Assembly (NCBI GenBank): GCA_016800925.1
Contig: JABCPU010000714.1
Location: 1-29,206 of the forward strand
Length of the DNA: 29,206 nt
DNA from: Suillus spraguei
Lineage: Eukaryota; Basidiomycota; Agaricomycetes; Boletales; Suillaceae
Reading direction: 5' to 3'
The translations under genes were made by a program, and so were the position numbers. Under the pieces are notes generated by a model that searched no databases, had not been told where the DNA came from, and saw nothing but the letters and a program-made list of their open reading frames with translations. Shown in pieces: positions 1 through 9,392 of this stretch (its first letter is position 1; the number at the start of each line of letters is the position of its first letter).

Positions 1-74
1 TGTCTTGCTGTCCATTAGGGCTTGTCTTGGTCTGCTCAGCGTACACGTATGCTAGTCTGTTGATCTAGGTGATT
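1..74 (-). mobile_element. Gypsy 5'-leader remnant (third copy, mostly outside window)
   Basis: These bases match the untranslated leader between primer-binding site and gag of the two gypsy copies in this window (near 8173-8265 and 19540-19632), in the same orientation, with an internal gap of about 24 nt. The match ends abruptly after GATCTAGGTGATT. Differences from copy 2 include several CG to CA or TG changes. The rest of this element, if present, lies left of the window. It codes for nothing. Confidence 0.7.
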
Positions 75-205
75 GTCATATACCGTACATTCAGGTCTGA
101 TCCATGGACATCTGGACACCCAATCAACATCCATCCATATCTAATCCATATCCATATCCGACTCAGTCCATCCATCCGATCTGATCCACTCATCCGATCC
201 ATGTC
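75..205. repeat. Degenerate TCCAT/ATCCGAT-rich low-complexity DNA
   Basis: Irregular short repeats of CCATCC, ATATCC and GATCC type lead into the regular 17-bp array that follows. Open frames here on both strands are repeat-driven (Met, Asp, Ser, Ile, Pro cycles) and are not credible genes. Confidence 0.6.
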
Positions 206-282
206 CATATCCGATCCGTGTTCATATCCGATCCATGTCCATATCCGATCCGTGTCCATATCCGATCCATGCTCATATCCGA
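206..282. repeat. 17-bp tandem minisatellite, about 4.5 copies
   Basis: The unit CATATCCGATCCRTGTY recurs at 206, 223, 240 and 257, followed by a partial copy at 274-282. Alternate units differ at the CG/CA position (CCGTG versus CCATG), the same transition seen elsewhere in the window. Confidence 0.9.
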
Positions 283-900
283 AACTATTCCCGCGCACCT
301 GCGCGTTACTCCTTTTAGGTTAATACCTGTGTCCGGCTTTCAGTTATCTCTGCACCTCTGGCTTTCGGTTATCTTGACTTCCGTCTTGATAAGATATTTC
401 GTACAAGTCTTATTTCCGAGTTCATAGCCTTGTGTTCCGCAATGCCTCAAACATAGCCTCGGACTATCCTTGCTTGCCTTCCGGCATGCTACCTACAGTA
501 TATAAACTTGTAGTACAACTCCTGCAGACCTCAGTCTGATTCATTGTTCCTACTTCTGTATATTCCTTTGACTACTCTGTATCCTGTTATCATGTCTATA
601 TAACTCCGTCTCCGTTCTTGCACTTGGGCTCCGGCCCTTGTAAGCTTCCAACTCAGGCCTATGGGATTACTCCCTAGGCCGGAGCTTTGATCCTATGTCC
701 TATAATCTGTTCGGACTTCGTCCATCTCTGTCTATCATCTGTTTCACCTCCGACTCTACCTTTGGTAGTCTTATACTGTCTGTTCCTATTCCGGACCTTG
801 TCCGGAGTAGTCTATACTATCTCTACACCATATCCGGACCTACTCCTCTCTAGTAGCCAACACTTCCTCTAAGATCCACAGAGCTATGCTCATCCGATCA
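283..900. other. Non-coding pyrimidine-rich stretch
   Basis: No convincing gene is visible. There is a TATA-like TATATAAA near 499-507 and many short imperfect palindromes of the GGACNTNGTCC or CCGGA type, for example around 715-725 and 795-807. It could be the decayed end of another mobile element, but no partner copy exists in the window to prove it. Confidence 0.4.
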
Positions 901-1048
901 TCCGCTCCTCCGCTCCTCCGCTCCTCCGCTCCCTCCGCTCCTCCGCTCCTCCGCTCCTCCGCTCCTCCCTCCGCTCCTCCGCTCCTCCGCTCCTCCGCTC
1001 CTCCGCTCTCCTTCCCTCCTCCGCTCCTCCGCTCCTCCGCTCCTCCGA
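901..1048. repeat. CCGCTCCT satellite
   Basis: Nearly uninterrupted tandem repetition of the octamer CCGCTCCT with a few unit-length slips (CCGCTCCCT, CCGCTCTCCTTCC). The strand asymmetry is strong: pyrimidines on + and purines on -. Open frames across it are low-complexity artefacts. Confidence 0.9.
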
Positions 1049-1634
1049 GCTCCGGACCTTCGGACCCCTAGTCCTCCAGATCCATCCTATCCTATCCTCT
1101 GACATCTATGGATCATCTTTCCCTCTGGAGCTCTGCTCCTATCCTGCCCTGGACTTTGTCCAGCGGTCCATCCTTCATCCGTTCTACTTGGAGCTTGTTC
1201 CAGTAGTGTTACCATTACTCCCTACCTTCCGGAAATAGTTCCGGCGCATTCCCGCGCTCATCCGGAAGTCCATCGGAGCTCTGTCAAGCTATCCTGCCTT
1301 AGAGTTCGTCCGGACCCTCCATCTGGACTTCACCAGAACTCTCCCTTGGACTTCATCCGAAATTAAGGGCACATACTCGGGTAAGGGGCACAGCATACAA
1401 GCTGAGGCCAAGCCCCTTTGACTTTACAACCCTCCAGTACAACCCCATGTAAGACCAGGACTTCTTACTAATCTCTGGTTTTGCATGGTCGTAACAGCAA
1501 GTGAGACACTGACACTGAGTAAATGTGCATTGAACTTTGAGATTTTTCTTGCGAACCGGAAAGAATGGCAAAAGAAGGTAGACAAAGGCCAGTGGGAAGT
1601 GGACTTGAGATGTGAGTTGCTTGTATCAAATTGG
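1049..1634. other. Non-coding flank of the foldback element
   Basis: The first 300 bases continue the GGACTTNNTCC-type quasi-palindromes (for example near 1150, 1205, 1262 and 1335-1358). From about 1360 the base composition becomes ordinary. I see no supported gene. The stretch is the left flank of the foldback element that starts at 1635. Its relation to the gene fragment on the other side (9393-9809) is unresolved. Confidence 0.4.
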
Positions 1635-1838
1635 TGTTAGAATCTGTGTCCAATAGCCCCTATCCGGAAGAAGATAGAGATATCCAGAAGTGATATCCAG
1701 AAGTATTTCCAGTCATGTGACCTGTCATCTGGATTAGGTTACTCCTCTTAATCACCAGACTTCCTGTCAAGTAGCAGAGTAGACTAACACTCATCCATAG
1801 CAATGATAGCATAGTGTACAGCTACTTACTCCAGACTC
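1635..1838. mobile_element. Foldback/long-TIR element, outer part of left arm
   Basis: This stretch, continued after the gypsy insertion at 8797-8866, is the near-perfect reverse complement of 9119-9392. The outer ends are TGTTAGAATC and GATTCTAACA. Each arm is 274 bp once the gypsy and one target duplication are removed. Long arms with a short non-coding middle are typical of non-autonomous foldback or MITE-like DNA elements. No target-site duplication is obvious outside the arms. Long arms combined with TG...CA ends could also be a rearranged solo LTR, which I consider less likely. Confidence 0.8.
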
Positions 1839-2311
1839 TGTTACAAACTGGGATGGCATCACCAGCGACAGTGAAAAGACACAGCCAGTCTGCTGGGAAG
1901 TTCTACAATGTCCAGACGAGGACAAGGTGAAAGTACAAGGAATGCGTTCCGAGTACGATCAACGGTTTGGCCCCAAAGACAAGTCTAAGAGGTTCTGCGA
2001 GAATAGAGACTAAGGCTAAGGAGTGCTTAGACTTAGAGACGATTCAAGACGACTTAGGTTGGAGACCTAAGCAAAGGAGATTCCAGGTAAAACCCAGTAA
2101 GATTAAAGTAAAGAATCTACTACAAGTACACTGTGCTTATATAGGTAGATATGTGTGCACAGACCAGGTAACCGTGAGAATGTAACTGCGTATCCTAATA
2201 AGGAAGGCATGTGTTGTACAGATGCGTTGAGCATATGAGTCAAGTCATGTGACATGATATACAAGTAAGAAGATAAAGGGAAAATGAATAGGGGCACATA
2301 CAACTGTAACA
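1839..2311 (-). repeat. 3' LTR of gypsy copy 1
   Basis: Begins TGTTAC and ends GTAACA, so it has a 6-bp inverted terminal repeat. It aligns without gaps to 8319-8791 with seven differences. Six of these are transitions, at left-LTR positions 1858, 1943, 1951, 1963, 1973 and 2298, and the seventh is the terminal base. Short open frames inside the LTR recur in all four LTRs of the window and are not genes. Confidence 0.95.
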
Positions 2312-2348
2312 TTACCCCCTTATTACATTGAAAGTCACAGACTTTCAA
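2312..2348 (-). promoter_or_regulatory. Polypurine tract and conserved hairpin of copy 1
   Basis: Read on the element strand, AATAAGGGGGTAA (2324-2312) abuts the 3' LTR and is the expected plus-strand primer. Next to it, 2328-2348 can form a 9-bp stem (TTGAAAGTC/GACTTTCAA) with an ACA loop. Copy 2 has an equivalent stem with compensating base changes. The hairpin overlaps the last codon and stop of the decayed ORF3 frame. Confidence 0.75.
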
Positions 2349-3581
2349 ACATCTCTGTTGTCGTCATAGACGGGATCATAGTCATCATAGTTAGTGATGT
2401 CTTCATCAGCGGCACTTCCTCCTAACATATAAGCCGCTTCCTCCTCTGCTACAGTCCTTGCCCGTCGACCTTCTTTTCGTCGTCGACGGTTAATAAGATA
2501 CTGTTCCCACCTACGCAGTGCATCATAAAATCTATCGTCCTTCCAGGTAAGCGTAAACGGAGGTTCCCCACAACACTGAGAGCAGTAAATGGACAGATGG
2601 GTAGGAGCGTGTCACAGACAGATTTGGCATTGATAGTCGAGACAATTCTTTTGCCGATGTCCAACAATGCCACAGAATCAGCATTTCATGTTTTCATCAG
2701 TGTTAGAAGTGGACATGCGTAATGGTGATGGTGAGATAACGGGTTTAGGACTGGTGGATCTAGCACACTTCTTCCCTTTCTGTCGTGTCATGCGTTTTAA
2801 AGCAAAGGCATTGTCACGTCGAAGCTGTGCCTGTTGCTTGCTAGTTAGCGTGTACACGGATGCGGGGAGGTCAGGAGTGGTCCCTCGTTCAGCAACTGCA
2901 AGAAGTTCGTTAGAGGAGGAAGGAGAGGTGGTGCCTAAGTCTTTTACTAAGACTGGCGAGACAGGATCCATTGGACCAAATGATGATGGGATGGACATGG
3001 GAGGGTGGATGTGAAGGTCACGAAGTCGAGGGCCGAGTGCTATTAATTCAGCAATAGGAATCCCTAATCTTTTTGCAGCTTCACACTGTTCTTCTATACA
3101 GGGCTCATAGAGCCATGCAGGATGGTCATGAGAGACTATGACGGGAGACAGTGAGGTCAGTTGTTCAATAGGAGATGGGGTTCGGGGGGAAGCGAGGTCG
3201 GCTTGCATTTGTTGTAGATCAGTGATGGCTTCTTCGACTAAGTTTCTGGCTGCTCTGGTTTCAGCGACTGATTGCTGGATGGTTTTGATGACCGCGTTGG
3301 TGAGCTGCCCAATCTCTTGGACAGCAGTGCATAAGCCAGCAAGGGCGTCAACACTAGAATACATGCCCAAAGAAGAGGGTGCTGGAATAGGAAGTGGTGT
3401 ATCTTCCTGCGGAGAGGGAGGTTGAGCAATGCCTGCTCGACGTTCGGCCACGATGTGAATAGCTTCTTCAAAATCGCTTTTAAAAGAACCAGGAAGCAAC
3501 AACATAGCATAAGAACGAATGCGTTTTTGAAGATGTAAGAAGCGTTGACGATATGTAGTGTCGGTGGTTTCGTTGGCTGTG
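2345..3581 (-). pseudogene. ORF3 of gypsy copy 1 (truncated, nonsense-broken)
   Basis: Homologous to the 454-codon ORF3 of copy 2. An open stretch of 275 codons (3505-2678) keeps the middle: an Ala/Glu-rich helical, coiled-coil-like part, Pro/Ser-rich linkers, a strongly conserved core at 3025-2963 and a basic KKxKKxARS-like patch. The N-terminus is lost in the deletion near 3581. A TGA at 2680-2678 interrupts the first zinc knuckle, right after its first Cys. Relics of the second knuckle and an acidic tail can be followed to a stop at 2347-2345. The same core differs from copy 2 at 13 of 21 codons with no amino-acid change. Product unknown; no named domain recognised beyond the knuckle. Confidence 0.75.
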
Positions 3582-4570
3582 AGTTTGAGCCTGATGTTAG
3601 CGGCAGATAGCCAGACCTTATCTCCGATCTTCCATGGAATATACTTATCTCCTCGGGATCATTCGGCCATTGTTTGCATTGCAATGTTATGGCAGGCGAT
3701 TGCTTCTTCTCTTATCTTCTGCAGGGATTATACTTGATCTTCTGCTGCGGGGACTGATGAATCAGGGATAAGGTGAGGGATAGCGCGTGGTTCATATCCC
3801 ATCATCAAATACAAGGGGGATGCATTCCTTGCATCATGTTTTCGGTGGTTGTGGACGAATTCGGCGATTGGTAGATGTTCTACCCAATCTTCGGGATTGT
3901 TGCGGCAATAGATGCGTAGGTATGTTTCAAGTTCTTGATTTAGCCTTTCCGTTTGACCATCGGTCTGAGGGTGATAAGCTGTGGATGGAGCAATGATGTA
4001 ATCGAGAAGTCGGGCAAGCTCTTTAGAAAAGCGCGATAGGAACTGTGGACCTCGATCCGAGATGACTTTGTCATGGAGTCCAAATCGACAGTAAACATGT
4101 TTTAAAAATAGCTTAGCAATCCCTTCGGAAGTGACGGTTTTTTGACAAGGGATAATAATTACCCCCTTCATAAGGCCATGGTCTACCACAACCATGATAC
4201 TATCAAAGCCCCCAGAGACAGGAAGGTCGGTGATAAGATCAACAGAGACCTGGGAAAAGGGGCGAGTCGCAGACGAAGGTATCGGGGCAAGCGGTGGGCG
4301 AACAGGATGCGTATCAGCTTTCATTTGCTGGCAAAGGGCGCAACCCTCAACGTATTTCTGAATATAGGAGCCCATAGCGGGCCACCACGGCTTCTCGTTT
4401 GACGAGTTCTTCAGTTTTGAATCTACCAGGATGTCCTGCGGTAGGATGATCATGATACCTTTTCAGGATATCGGGACGGTGTGCTGGTGGAATGTAGGCA
4501 CGATTCTTAAAGTAGAGGACGTTCTCCTCAATCTTCCAATCAGAGAGTGCCGATTTCATAGGAGGAAGGC
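3582..4570 (-). pseudogene. Integrase region of gypsy copy 1
   Basis: Encodes most of a Ty3/gypsy integrase, which would insert the cDNA into host DNA. Visible are the HHCC-type zinc-binding part (HDHPTAGHPGR, then CALCQQMK), the catalytic core with Asp in SVDLITDLP, Asp in VISDRGPQF, and Glu in TDGQTERLNQELETYLR. The core is open from 4453 to 3728. A frame change near 4390 (EAVVARY instead of EAWWPAM) separates it from the upstream frame, and another follows at about 3730. The C-terminal GPY/F part and chromodomain present in copy 2 are deleted at about 3581. Not functional as written. Confidence 0.85.
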
Positions 4571-6010
4571 ACACGCCATCAAGGGCGTCGGATGCTGTCT
4601 TAAAGACAGGGTCGTCGAGGGGGTCAGAGGATGATAATACATCCTTCAGGTCGGTGTCAATAAGACGAACAAATAGAGTGTCAGGGAGGAGGGTCTGGTC
4701 CTCATTATCGTCTTTGCCGGAGTCATAGTCGGGCCGGCAAGATAGTGCATCTGGTACTGCCAATTTGGTACCTGCAACGTGATGCAGTTCAATGTCGTAA
4801 ATAGACAAAATCAATTGCCAACGTGCTTGGCGACGGGTAAGCTTCTGTGCACTTCTAAAATACAGAAGATTCTTGTGGTCAGTGAATACCAGGACGGGGT
4901 GTGGGTTTCCTTCAAGATAATGGCGCCATTCGTTCAATGCCCGGATTACGGCAAGGAGTTCCCGGTCAAAGATCTGGTAATTGCGTTCTGCGGGGTTCAA
5001 AGACTGTGAGAGATATGCACAGGGTGATAAACACCATTTTCGTCAGTCTGCAAGAGAACTCCGCCGGTTGCTATGAGCGAAGCGTCGGTAGCAATAGCAA
5101 ATTGTCGGGAAGGATCAGGGTTACAGAGTACCAGTTGGGATGTAAAACGCCGTTTCAGTTCTTCGAAGGTATCCATACATTCGGTTGACCAATCAAAGAC
5201 CTTATCTTTCTTTGTTAATTTGATAAGAGGTCGAGCGATATCAGAGTAATGAGAAATGAACGTGCGGTAGAAGTTGCAAAAACCAAGGAATGACCGAACA
5301 TCTTTTACAGATTTTGGAACTGGCCATTCGGAGATTCCCTTGGTCTTGGCAGTTCCATAGCAACTTGTCCGGGGAATTATCATTCCAGGTATTCCACTTC
5401 TTCTGCATTGAAGGTGCATTTCTCCGGTTTCAAGAACAGATGTTCTTTTCATATTTTCATCAAAACCCGTCTTGTCCATTCGCGATGTTCTGCCATAGTT
5501 GTAGAGAAAATCAGGATATCGTCCATGTAGATAACCATCCATCCTTCATTGATTTCCTGCTGGAAGGTGCGATTCATGTATGCTTGGAAATTTGCCGGGG
5601 AATTGCAGAGGCCAAAGAACATGATGTTTGGTTCAAAGAGGCCCAATTCCGTAGTAAAAGCAGCTTTCCAGCGATCATCGGGATGGATGCAATATTGTTA
5701 TAGCCGGACCGGATATCCATTTTCATAAAGAACTGTGCATTGTGAAGGCGTGCGACAAGGGAGATAGGAGTGGGAGCGGATAGGCGTTCTTGACTGTCCA
5801 ATCATTAATGTAGCGGTAATCTTGACAGGGACGCAATTCTTCACTCTTCTTTCCCACAAAGAAGAAGCCACTGGCTTGGGGTGACTTCGATTCCGAGATG
5901 AAACCTTTCGCTACGTTTTCATCATAAACATTTTGACAGCAGCGCGTTCTTTTTCCGATAGTGGGTAAACCTTAGACGTGCGAGGGATAAAACTGGGTTT
6001 AGTATGATCC
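4571..6010 (-). pseudogene. Reverse transcriptase/RNase H region of gypsy copy 1
   Basis: Fragments in shifting frames together cover an RT and RNase H of the Ty3/gypsy family. RT motif A is seen in [10 protein letters not shown] and the catalytic YMDD in [11 protein letters not shown] (about 5520-5550). The thumb-connection motif [11 protein letters not shown], RNase H FAIATDAS, and the tether end [11 protein letters not shown] to PDALSCRPD follow. At least four frame breaks lie between about 5800 and 4990. The RNase H end (5000-4347) is open. Copy 2 keeps a continuous version, so these breaks are local to this copy or to its sequence. Confidence 0.85.
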
Positions 6011-7210
6011 AATGATCAATACCAGGTCGTTTGGGGGTAGTTTGTTTAATCCATCTTTAGCAAAGACATCTGCGAAGTCGTGTAAATAGTCTGGGACCAA
6101 TTCTTCGAAGGATTTCTTTTTCTTTTCTTTCTCATCTGTGGCGAATTCTTGAGCTTTGTTACTGTATTTCGGGGAGGAAGGGAATTGTGGAGTAGTTAGG
6201 GAGTTGTTCGAGTCTGAAGTTCCATCATGTGTGAGAGGCATGTCCATGGATACTTCTTCTATGATTCTCATGCTAACTCCATTGGTATCATATTCCACAA
6301 GAAATTCTCCATCTCCAAGTTCATAGGAGGAAATTTCACGTACTTCTGGCGGTGCCAGACATCTTGCATTGTGTTGAATTGTTCATCATCCTCTGTTGGG
6401 ATCAATGAGGGCACAGGTTCTTCTTCATCGGGAATTTCCTCAATTGAAGCTGATAGAGTTTTCGGGGGAACATAGAATTTGGATAATTTCGGAACGTTGG
6501 TATCTCGTCCTGGGATTTCTTCTTCTGCTTTTCTTTTCCCATACTTCTGTTCTTCTATTGGCCGTTGCTCAATAGGTTCTTGGCCAACCCGATATTCGGG
6601 CTCAGATTCGTTCTTGCGCTTTTCTGCACGGGGAATTGGTGATACTGCTTGCGGCAGTTGTACACGGGGAGTGAGGTCGGTAGTACATGGCATTTGTCTT
6701 CTGGTTCGGGATTTTCAGGTATTGGAGGGATGATGAGGGATCTCGGAAGTCGGGAATGTTGCCATTTCTTAGAATGACAATTAAAGGCTGGGGGCAATCC
6801 ATTCTTCTTCCGATCCATATCCATATCAATTTCAATTTCATCTGATTTTGTCGTTTGAGGAAGGATGAGTGTTTCAGCAGCCCAATCAATACTTGGGTTC
6901 ATTGCGCGTAGCCATGGAATTCCTAGAAGGATTTGATTCTTCTTCCAGTTTGGTGATATTGAATTTCCCATACATGGTTCATTCATCGATTTTGACCACT
7001 AACAGGCAATAGTGCGTGATTGGTCCTCCTTTAATAAGAGTTCCATCTGCTGTAGTAACTCGAAACGGTGTTTTGAGTTTTCGTCGTGTGATTTGATGGA
7101 GTTTCACAAACTCCTCAGAAATAAATGTTCCGGCCGCTCCTGAATCTATAATGGCGGTAGTGTTGACGGATTTTAAGCGAGTACGCGAGTGGAGGGTGAT
7201 AGGGACCGAA
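6011..7210 (-). pseudogene. Aspartic protease and linker region of gypsy copy 1
   Basis: The retroviral-type protease active site reads DSGAAGT at 7146-7126. About 70 codons downstream the family-typical LLGIPWLRAMNPSIDW follows, near 6945-6890. Beyond it lies a long low-complexity linker rich in Glu, Pro, Ser and Lys (about 6700-6300). It ends in the RT N-terminal lead with [11 protein letters not shown], a motif common just before RT in this family. Frames change several times. The protease would cut the Gag-Pol precursor; as written it cannot be made in one piece. Confidence 0.8.
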
Positions 7211-7276
7211 GTTCTTTTCTTTCACCTACAGCGCGTACAAGTCTTAGTAGTACATTGGGAGAAACATACGTCGAAT

Positions 7277-8123
7277 CTTTGTTTCTCCAATTAAAAATCC
7301 TCAACAATCTGCCTCACTGTTTCTTCGTCTTCTTCTTCTTTGACTTCGGTTTGTTGGAGCGGTGTCTTCTTCTTTCTGTCAGGACAATTATGAATGCGAT
7401 GTCCTGTCTTCTTGCATCCGAAGCATTGTCCCTTCTTCATACATTTGGATCTTTCCGTGTCGGAGATTCGATCTACGACCATTGCGTTGGAGTCATGATT
7501 AGGGATGTATTGTGCATTTCCGTAGTTCTTCTTCTTCTGTTGTGGAGCATGACGTGTCCTCATGGCTTGGAGACGATGGTGGGAATTGTCAATGGAAACG
7601 CATTGCAGCACAACGTCTCAAATACTTCTGAGACATCTCCTAGTGCGAAAAGCTTTGTAAGGATGCCCCAATTCAGGCCATCTTGGAAGAATTGGATCTT
7701 CGTTGCATTATCGGTGATATGAGCCTTGGCTGCAAGTGCCTCGAAGTCAGCGATATAAGTGTGGAGATCTCCGCTTCCTTGTTTGAGGTCCCTGAGTTTC
7801 GTGAGTGCGGTTCCCTTGGTATCCACTGGGTCGAAGGCTTCTTTGAAGCTTTTCATAAAATCCACCATTGTCCCATAACCAACTTTTTGTCCAGAAGTGT
7901 CGGTTGATTGAGCATGGTCAAGGAATTGCTCTTTCCAGGATTTAGCATTTCTTTTGGTCATAAAGGATGTTATGAAAATGATCTTCTGCTTGTCAGTGGT
8001 GTAAAGCTTTTCGTTGATGTCAAAGTGTAGATTGCATGACTGGATAAATTCGCAAGAATTGTCGCGATCTCCATCAAAACCGGTTGGCTGACTGATCTTG
8101 TATTCAAATTCTTTGGTCGCCAT
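7277..8123 (-). pseudogene. Gag of gypsy copy 1 (frameshifted)
   Basis: Starts at the ATG at 8123, about 195 nt after the LTR. The first 170 or so codons match a retrotransposon Gag capsid: an FxGDRDNSxEFI start, MVDFMKSFKEAF and LHTYIADFEALAAKA. A frameshift near 7620 separates it from the second part (7611-7291). That part holds a perfect CCHC zinc knuckle (Cys-X2-Cys-X4-His-X4-Cys, 7425-7384) followed by a basic and then acidic tail. Gag would form the particle and bind element RNA. Confidence 0.85.
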
Positions 8124-8306
8124 ATTGGTGATTCATCTGGTGAGTTATACTTTCTCGGTGCCTACACGCGCTGTCTTGCTGTCCGTTAGGGCTTGTCTTC
8201 TGTCAGAGGGCTTCTCTTGACAATTGGTCTAGCGTATGCATACACTAATCTGCTTATCTAAGCAATCAGGGTTCGGGGTCAAGACTGGATAGTCGACGAC
8301 AGTTGG

Positions 8307-8317
8307 ACTTTAATCTT
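8307..8317 (-). promoter_or_regulatory. Putative self-priming primer-binding site, copy 1
   Basis: One base inside the 5' LTR the element strand reads AAGATTAAAGT. This does not start with the TGG of tRNA-primed sites. It is instead the exact complement of ACTTTAATCTT at 8589-8579 in the 5' LTR, next to the inferred transcript start. This layout matches the self-primed Tf1/sushi chromovirus group, where the 5' end of the RNA itself primes minus-strand synthesis. Confidence 0.7.
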
Positions 8318-8318
8318 T

Positions 8319-8791
8319 TGTTACAAACTGGGATGGCGTCACCAGCGACAGTGAAAAGACACAGCCAGTCTGCTGGGAAGTTCTACAATGTCCAGACGAG
8401 GACAAGGTGAAAGTACAAGGAACGCGTTCCAAGTACGATCAATGGTTTGGCCTCAAAGACAAGTCTAAGAGGTTCTGCGAGAATAGAGACTAAGGCTAAG
8501 GAGTGCTTAGACTTAGAGACGATTCAAGACGACTTAGGTTGGAGACCTAAGCAAAGGAGATTCCAGGTAAAACCCAGTAAGATTAAAGTAAAGAATCTAC
8601 TACAAGTACACTGTGCTTATATAGGTAGATATGTGTGCACAGACCAGGTAACCGTGAGAATGTAACTGCGTATCCTAATAAGGAAGGCATGTGTTGTACA
8701 GATGCGTTGAGCATATGAGTCAAGTCATGTGACATGATATACAAGTAAGAAGATAAAGGGAAAATGAATAGGGGCACGTACAACTGTAACC
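8319..8791 (-). repeat. 5' LTR of gypsy copy 1
   Basis: 473 bp, colinear with the 3' LTR. The last base at 8791 is C where the partner has A, which breaks the terminal CA. The target duplication GACTC follows at 8792-8796. A 7-bp hairpin (CTTAGGT/ACCTAAG, 8533-8551) lies in the part expected to be transcribed and is conserved in all four LTRs of the window. Confidence 0.95.
8579..8623 (-). promoter_or_regulatory. TATA box and inferred transcript start in 5' LTR, copy 1
   Basis: On the element strand TATATAA lies at 8623-8617, and the 11-mer ACTTTAATCTT begins at 8589, about 30 nt downstream. That is the normal distance from a TATA box to an RNA start. The same 11-mer is the complement of the primer-binding site, so the start position is inferred from two independent features. 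Confidence 0.65.
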
Positions 8792-8796
8792 GACTC

Positions 8797-9392
8797 CGTC
8801 ATATCATTGGAGATGATGATGGAGATACTCCATACATATTTAGTATAAGAACAACATGTAAACTACTGATAAGATTATAGCCAGAGTATAGGTGGAAAGA
8901 ATCTGGAGGGCTTCCAGATGAGTTTCCAATGAAGTTTCCGAAAGGAATCTGAAGGATTTCCAAAGGAGGTTTCTGAGATGTTTTCTGGAGGTATTCCAGA
9001 AATAGGGGTTCTGGAAGAGTGGACTAAGATAGGAACCAGAAAGGAATTAGAAATTCGGATTATAGGAGTAGAGTAATTTCAGTACAGAATAGATTTCTTA
9101 TTTTCGACACTTTAACTTGTAGTTTACATGTTGTTCTTATACTAAATATGTATGGAGTATCTCCATCATCATCTCCAATGATATGATGGAGTCTGGAGTA
9201 AGTAGCTGTACACTATGCTATCATTGCTATGGATGAGTGTTAGTCTACTCTGCTACTTGACAGGAAGTCCAGTGATTAAGAGGAGTAACCTAATCCGGAT
9301 GACAGGTCACATGACTGGAAATACTTCTGGATATGATTTCTGGATATCTCTATCTTCTTCCGGATAGGGGCTATCGGACATGGATTCTAACA
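8797..9392. mobile_element. Foldback element: rest of left arm, middle, and right arm
   Basis: 8797-8866 completes the left arm, 8867-9118 is a 252-bp non-coding purine-rich middle, and 9119-9392 is the right arm. The arm pairing continues across the gypsy target site: CCAGACTC before it joins to CGTCATATC after it, mirrored by GATATGATGGAGTCTGG on the right. This shows the gypsy entered an intact arm. The middle encodes nothing, so the element would depend on an enzyme from elsewhere. Confidence 0.85.

Larger units (their letters stand above)
1839..8791 (-). mobile_element. Ty3/gypsy chromovirus-type LTR retrotransposon, copy 1 (defective)
   Basis: A 6,953-bp element transcribed leftward, bounded by two 473-bp LTRs and flanked by the 5-bp target duplication GACTC (1834-1838 and 8792-8796). 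Gene order along its transcript is gag, protease, RT, RNase H, integrase, ORF3. Against copy 2 it lacks about 650 bp covering the integrase C-terminus, chromodomain and ORF3 start, with a junction near 3581. Several frameshifts and stops make it non-autonomous. LTR identity is 466/473, so the insertion is fairly young compared with the foldback element it entered. Confidence 0.95.

Noticed and set aside
886..1105. Open frames of 61 and 71 codons through the CCGCTCCT satellite
   Set aside because: An 8-bp repeat without stops stays open in any frame; the peptides are pure Ser/Pro or Arg/Glu repeats.
1967..2348. Small proteins encoded within the LTRs (72 and 81 codons)
   Set aside because: They are present at the matching places in all related LTRs, overlap promoter and R-region signals, and show no family features.
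2667..3014. 115-codon + strand frame opposite ORF3 of copy 1
   Set aside because: It is antisense to a region with synonymous-site divergence in the ORF3 frame, which explains the conservation.
8301..8320. tRNA primer-binding site next to the 5' LTR
   Set aside because: The element strand starts with AAAGATT and has no TGG; the self-priming complement explains it better.
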